Source of the DNA: Actinomycetota bacterium
GTDB lineage: Bacteria > Actinomycetota > Actinomycetes > S36-B12 > UBA10799
DNA: 5,691 nucleotides
Assembly (NCBI GenBank): GCA_003452655.1
Contig: DMNR01000241.1
Coordinates: forward strand, 1-5,691
Reading direction: 5' to 3'
In this document: piece after piece, positions 5,436-5,691 of the stretch
Layout: the number at the start of each line of letters is the position of its first letter
How positions within the stretch are numbered: the first letter of the stretch is position 1
Notes under the pieces: model-generated
What the model was told of the DNA's origin: nothing
What the model saw: the letters and a program-made list of their open reading frames with translations, nothing else
The model's database searches: none
Program-made: the position numbers and the translations under genes

Positions 5436-5691
5436 CTAACGGCGAGTGACGGTGACGGTTCCCGTTAGGGTGACGCCGCGGGCAGCATTGCCGCGAACAT
5501 AGGCGTCCAGAGAACACGTACCCACCCGCTTGCCAGTGACAACTCGGCCATTCAGGCGGCACTTGCGGGTGGACTTGTTGACCCATCGAAGGGTTTCGCC
5601 GTTCGACGTCTTGGGCAGTCTCACCGAAGCTCGCACGGCAATCGTGCGACTGATGGTGGGGATCGGTGTCGGCGTCGGATCAGGAGTCGGC
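5436..5691 (-). CDS. C-terminus of a probably secreted protein with Pro/Thr linker (5' end beyond window)
   Basis: The last 84 residues of a gene that enters from the right edge; the frame is open to 5691 and ends with TAG at 5436-5438. The visible part begins with a low-complexity linker, PTPDPTPTPIPT, then a domain of about 70 residues rich in Val, Thr, Arg and Lys. It has two cysteines in LRWVNKSTRKCRLNG and VGTCSLDAYV. The alternating beta pattern and the W-x6-C ... G-x-C spacing resemble small Ig-like repeat domains at the C-termini of secreted or wall-associated actinobacterial proteins, where the two cysteines probably form a disulfide. This is resemblance, not a firm family assignment. 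Net charge is strongly positive. An in-frame GTG at 5636 exists, but the linker reads straight through it, so it is not a credible start. Function unknown. Confidence 0.75.
   Translation of the reverse strand, partial: PTPDPTPTPIPTISRTIAVRASVRLPKTSNGETLRWVNKSTRKCRLNGRVVTGKRVGTCSLDAYVRGNAARGVTLTGTVTVTRR

Noticed and set aside
5436..5636. A complete 66-residue gene starting at GTG 5636
   Set aside because: The same frame continues open upstream through a Pro/Thr linker to the window edge, and there is no suitable ribosome site, so this is the tail of a larger gene.

Overview
The window is a compact chromosomal segment, most likely from an actinobacterium (Actinomycetota) of moderately high GC content (roughly 55-60% by eye). 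The evidence is a pstS-pstC-pstA-pstB gene order with actinobacterial-style proteins, a lipoprotein PstS with a Ser/Gly-rich linker, a pair of 11-bp-spaced GTTCACC repeats like the Streptomyces PHO box, and frequent GTG starts. I cannot place it to genus.

Positions 1-4033, all on the minus strand, hold a high-affinity phosphate import operon read right to left: pstS (GTG at 4033), pstC, pstA and pstB. pstB is complete except for its last base or two and the stop codon, which lie beyond position 1. PstS captures phosphate outside the membrane, PstC and PstA form the channel, and PstB is the ATPase. pstC and pstA overlap by 4 bp (ATGA). The pstS-pstC junction carries a strong hairpin and the pstA-pstB junction a small palindrome. 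Between pstS and the next gene upstream (4034-4132) lies the likely operon promoter, with two exact GTTCACC repeats, a degenerate third copy, and a plausible -10 element. This points to PhoP/RegX3-type control by phosphate starvation.

Positions 4133-5074 (minus) encode a hydroxymethylglutaryl-CoA lyase-family enzyme. It is divergent, across only 34 bp, from a small Dabb-family (dimeric alpha/beta barrel) protein at 5109-5396 (plus). A convergent partial gene enters from the right edge (5436-5691, minus). It encodes the C-terminus of a probably secreted protein with a Pro/Thr-rich linker followed by a small two-cysteine domain.

There is no stretch over 300 bases without a gene, and I saw no RNA genes, insertion sequences, CRISPR or phage features. 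This is mostly a conventional housekeeping region. The points most worth a second look are the regulatory architecture of the pst promoter, the pstS-pstC hairpin and its link to the pstC start, and the variant HMG-CoA lyase motif beside a Dabb gene. I did not find convincing evidence of a novel system.
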